NCBI GenBank assembly: GCA_031376425.1
Contig: JANMDR010000211.1
Location: forward strand, 1-64,000
DNA: 64,000 nucleotides
Source: JANMDR01 sp031376425
GTDB lineage: Bacteria; Pseudomonadota; Gammaproteobacteria; Burkholderiales; Usitatibacteraceae
Direction of reading: 5' to 3'
The translations under genes and the position numbers were made by a program. Positions 61,525-64,000 of the stretch are shown piece by piece. The number at the start of each line of letters is the position of its first letter. Position 1 is the first letter of the stretch. The notes under the pieces were generated by a model. The model did not search any database and was not told where the DNA came from. It worked only from the letters and a program-made list of their open reading frames with translations.

Positions 61525-61580
61525 CGTCATTCCCGCGTATGCCCGAATCTAGGGGCTTTTAAGGATGACACATGATTCCC
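61525..61580 (+). repeat. Fragment resembling a dispersed CGTCATTCCCGCG-type intergenic repeat
   Basis: CGTCATTCCCGCG followed by CCCGAATCTAGGGGCTTTTA resembles the small palindromic repeats commonly scattered between genes in proteobacteria (CGTCATTCCCGCG...GGGAATCTAG). Only one copy is in the window, so it is a single, possibly degenerate, instance. The gap 61427-61644 holds no gene. Confidence 0.4.
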
Positions 61581-61644
61581 AGTCAAGCCGTAAAGCCAGC
61601 ACGTTAGTATTTTTCATTGCAGCGGTAGTAAATTAGAAGTCGGC

Positions 61645-62571
61645 TTAGCGCTGGAAATGCGGCGCCGTATTTTCTGCAAGCACAGCGTTTATTGCAGTGC
61701 GCCCTAATGCGGCAAGGATGGAGTTTGTATTCGTGTAGTAGGGCACCACCATCAATCCAAACAGCAACGCCCAACCCCGGCCACGGCTCCACGTGGCGGC
61801 ATCTGTATTGATTACATCTCGAAAAACTGTGCGCGATGAAGCATCAAAAAGGCACCACGCTGGCATTAAATCGCAGGCAGGGTCACCGATGCCGAGCAAC
61901 CCAAAATCAATCACTGCAGCTAATCGCCCTCCTTGAAACAATAAGTTGCCAAACAGCAAGTCGCCGTGCACCCAAACAGGTGTGGCCTGCCATGTGTCCG
62001 TATGCAAAGCAAGCTCCCACTCGGCAGTAAGCGCCGCCTCGCTGTATTCGTGCCGAAGCGCTGCGATGTTACTACGTGCGGTGTTGTCCAATTGAGTTAA
62101 GGGGCTACCGCGCATTGAGTTGTGTGCGCCAGCGGCGTAGGCATTATTTTTTGCACCACCCGTATTAATGCTGTGAAGCGCATTAATAAAACCTGCCAAA
62201 TCCCGTGCAACCTCATGCCCAGCTGCAAAGCTAGTTGAATTCGCGTTGCCACCCTCGATCCACCGATGTATCGACCATTCCCACGGAAAAACCACATCTG
62301 GCACGCCTCTCGCAAGCGGTGTTGGTATCGCCAAAGGCAATTGCGGCGCCAGTATTGGCAGTAAATGCCGCTCTTTCGCCACGTGCGCAGCAGCTTGCGC
62401 AATGCGCGGCATGCGCACCACCATCGCATCGCCAAGGCGATACAAGTTATTGCTTGAACCCGATGATTCAAATGGCGTAACGAGCAGGTCTTGCCACTGC
62501 GGAAATTGGCTCGCGATGAGTGTCGAGACTAATGCGACATTCGTTTCGATTTCATTGGTATGCATTTTCAT
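61645..62571 (-). CDS. Aminoglycoside-phosphotransferase-fold protein
   Basis: 308 residues from the ATG at 62571. Kinase-like APH fold: FESSGSSNNLYRLGDAMVVRMPR at the nucleotide loop, WVHGDLLFGNLL as the Brenner/catalytic motif and VIDFGLLGIGDPACDL as the metal-binding motif. FPWEWSIHRWIEG is typical of the chromosomal APH family. Substrate unknown; such chromosomal proteins often phosphorylate small metabolites and do not by themselves show antibiotic resistance. Surrounded by spacers on both sides, transcribed alone. Confidence 0.85.
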   Translation of the reverse strand: MKMHTNEIETNVALVSTLIASQFPQWQDLLVTPFESSGSSNNLYRLGDAMVVRMPRIAQAAAHVAKERHLLPILAPQLPLAIPTPLARGVPDVVFPWEWSIHRWIEGGNANSTSFAAGHEVARDLAGFINALHSINTGGAKNNAYAAGAHNSMRGSPLTQLDNTARSNIAALRHEYSEAALTAEWELALHTDTWQATPVWVHGDLLFGNLLFQGGRLAAVIDFGLLGIGDPACDLMPAWCLFDASSRTVFRDVINTDAATWSRGRGWALLFGLMVVPYYTNTNSILAALGRTAINAVLAENTAPHFQR

Positions 62572-62693
62572 AATCAATCGAGATCTGTACCGGTGAATAA
62601 AGTTAGTTCGTCTATTATAGCGAGCTATTGCAGTAATCTAAATTAGCTGAAAAACCTTTAAAATAGGGCATTTACAATGAAACAGGTGTGATC

Positions 62694-62771
62694 ATGAGCA
62701 AGCAATTTTTTCATGGCAAACTACGTGGTTGTGACGTGCCTGATATCGAAATAGAATTACCATTAAATTGA
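62694..62771 (+). CDS. Tiny hypothetical frame, possibly a gene fragment
   Basis: 25 residues starting MSKQFFHGKLRGCDVPDIEI. No family recognised. It begins with ATG but has only a weak purine stretch (ACAGGTGTGATC) upstream. It may be the start of a truncated gene; nothing downstream continues it before the MoxR-type gene. The surrounding 62578-62829 gap contains nothing else I recognise. Confidence 0.2.
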   Translation: MSKQFFHGKLRGCDVPDIEIELPLN

Positions 62772-62829
62772 TTTAACATCTGTCATCCGACCGGCCATAA
62801 AACAAAAAATACTAGACACTGCGTAATTC

Positions 62830-63885
62830 ATGAACCCCATCGTCACCCTATCCCAAAACCAGCTGCTCGATTTTTTACTTAACGTCGCTATCGTGCGGCC
62901 CGTATTTATTTGGGGCGCGCCTGGCATCGGTAAATCATCGCTGGTACAGCGCTTTGCAGATTCTGTTGGTCTGCCGTGCGTATCGTTGCTGGGTAGTCAG
63001 TTAGCGCCGGAAGATTTAATCGGTGTGCCGCAAATTGTTGATGGCGTGAGTAAGTTTTGCCCGCCAGCACAAATCGCACGCAAAGAGCCGTACTGCTTGT
63101 TTTTAGACGAGCTTAATGCCTGTTCACACGAAGTGCAAAAGGCGTTTTACAGCCTTATTCATGAGCGCCGTATTGGCGAGTATTGTTTGCCGGAGGGCTC
63201 GGTGGTAATCGGTGCGGGCAATCGTGCACAAGATGCCGCTATCGTGCGGCCAATGTCGTCAGCACTTATGAACCGCATGTTGCACGTGCATTTGCGGGCG
63301 GTGTATGGTGATTGGCTGGAATGGGCGAGCATGGCGCAGCTGCACCCATTGGTGCTGGAATATTTGGCACAGCGGCAAGATCATTTATGGTCGCAAGCGC
63401 CTACGCACGAAGAACCTTTCTCAACGCCGCGTTCATGGCATATGTTGAGTGATGCGTTGAAAAGCTATGGTGAAGCCTTAACACAACAAAATTTAGAAAT
63501 TTTGGCCTACGGCGCGCTCACACCTGCGCATGCGCAAAGCTTTAAAAGCTTCCATAAACAACGCGATTCCAAATATCGTTTGGAACCTATTTTGGCCGGC
63601 GAAGTAGGCTGGCCGCATTTACCGCAAGACCGTGATTTACTCTATTTTTTATCGCAATCGTTGCGCGGAAAACTCATCTTAAACTTACCCGCTAAACGCG
63701 AAGATATTGATTCGACCAATCGTGACCTTGCCCATCGCGCCAAAGCCAAGCTAAAACAACTTGCTGAAATTTCACTCGAAATGGCGCAAGTGGTGGTGGC
63801 ACGTGAAGAAGGTGAAGCGTTGCCAGATTGGTTTATGATCGAGGTTATTCGTGATCTGCCGCGCTTGATTGAGAAAAAAGTTTAG
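62830..63885 (+). CDS. MoxR-type AAA ATPase (AAA_5)
   Basis: 351 residues. Walker A GAPGIGKSSLVQRF near 37-44; Walker B CLFLDELNACSHEVQKAFY; sensor region VVIGAGNRAQDAAIVRPMSSALMNRMLHV. MoxR-like ATPases act as chaperones that load metals or remodel complexes, usually with a VWA-domain partner encoded next to them. The next gene starts 12 nt downstream. No ribosome binding site is obvious. Confidence 0.87.
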   Translation: MNPIVTLSQNQLLDFLLNVAIVRPVFIWGAPGIGKSSLVQRFADSVGLPCVSLLGSQLAPEDLIGVPQIVDGVSKFCPPAQIARKEPYCLFLDELNACSHEVQKAFYSLIHERRIGEYCLPEGSVVIGAGNRAQDAAIVRPMSSALMNRMLHVHLRAVYGDWLEWASMAQLHPLVLEYLAQRQDHLWSQAPTHEEPFSTPRSWHMLSDALKSYGEALTQQNLEILAYGALTPAHAQSFKSFHKQRDSKYRLEPILAGEVGWPHLPQDRDLLYFLSQSLRGKLILNLPAKREDIDSTNRDLAHRAKAKLKQLAEISLEMAQVVVAREEGEALPDWFMIEVIRDLPRLIEKKV

Positions 63886-63897
63886 CGGACTGGCATC

Positions 63898-64000
63898 GTG
63901 GCTAAACCACTCGACGCCGGACAAATAGCTGTTAATGTCGCGGTCAACAATCTTCGCTCCCATCCGCTCATGGGCGGCGTGATGCGTGAAGTGCGCGTGT
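63898..64000 (+). CDS. Start of a downstream partner gene, possibly a VWA-like/DUF2201 protein (truncated at window edge)
   Basis: A GTG 12 nt after the MoxR-type gene opens a frame of 34 codons to the window edge, beginning MAKPLDAGQIAVNVAVNN and then LRSHPLMGGVMREVRV. The pattern of an N-terminal helix followed by HPLMG resembles the putative metallopeptidase (DUF2201/VWA-like) proteins that pair with MoxR ATPases. Too short to be sure. Confidence 0.55.
   Translation, partial: MAKPLDAGQIAVNVAVNNLRSHPLMGGVMREVRV

Noticed and set aside
1..64000. CRISPR array, prophage or insertion sequence
   Set aside because: No regularly spaced repeats, transposase, integrase or phage structural genes were found in either strand.

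Overview
The window reads as the chromosome of a betaproteobacterium, most likely a Burkholderiales member with moderate-to-low GC. I base this on several gene groupings known from that class: the lptC-lptA-lptB-rpoN-hpf-ptsN-hprK-rapZ run; a sigma factor followed by DUF3619, DUF3106 and RDD genes; a rubrerythrin, Fe-S oxidoreductase and DUF3501 cluster; and DUF2889 next to sucC-sucD. An Oxalobacteraceae-like origin is my best guess, made from remembered gene order and not from any search. The window is almost entirely coding. I see no prophage, insertion sequence or CRISPR array.

Layout. 1-6.4 kb: a DUF1800/DUF1501 exported-protein pair (the first truncated by the window edge), a CHASE2 receptor Ser/Thr kinase and a DUF2889 gene. 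6.5-9.0 kb: a small coiled-coil protein, then sucC and sucD. 9.0-9.7 kb: a decayed RHH-PIN toxin-antitoxin locus. 9.7-14.2 kb (minus strand): an unknown lipoprotein/exported-protein pair, then DUF3501, an Fe-S oxidoreductase and rubrerythrin. 14.4-18.7 kb: a class I glutamine amidotransferase-like hydrolase, mutY, a YcaQ-like protein, a ParE/RelE-type toxin-antitoxin pair and a LON-substrate-binding-domain protein. 18.8-26.1 kb (minus strand): rapZ, hprK, ptsN, hpf, rpoN, lptB, lptA, lptC and a GspJ-like pseudopilin.

26.2-43.1 kb is a surface-apparatus region. It carries a type II secretion set in the order K-L-M-C/N-D (plus strand), with GspJ, GspI and GspH encoded separately on the minus strand, and dsbD and a tRNA-Thr(TGU) gene lying between these parts. 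It ends with a type IV pilus operon pilE-fimT-pilV-pilW-pilX-pilY1. The K-L-M-N-D order resembles the Xanthomonas xps arrangement. The ATPase, the platform protein and the major pseudopilin (E, F, G) are not in this window.

43.1-45.6 kb (minus strand): three overlapping genes for an FAD-dependent dehydrogenase, a GtrA-family membrane protein and a cupin. 45.7-55.1 kb: a complete spc/alpha ribosomal block from rplN to rplQ, including secY, infA, rpmJ and rpoA, starting at its own promoter. 55.2-57.4 kb (minus strand): the sigma factor-DUF3619-DUF3106-RDD group. 57.8-61.4 kb: ilvB, ilvH and ilvC for branched-chain amino acid synthesis. 61.6-64.0 kb: an aminoglycoside-phosphotransferase-fold protein, then a MoxR-type AAA ATPase and the start of its downstream partner.

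The observations I would look at first are the broken-up T2SS with GspJ placed at the head of the LPS-transport operon, the sigma factor with a one-TM-protein partner, the rubrerythrin module with a palindrome inside its promoter, a PilY1 whose calcium loop looks degenerate, and a 105-nt stretch between rpoN and hpf with no G on the plus strand.
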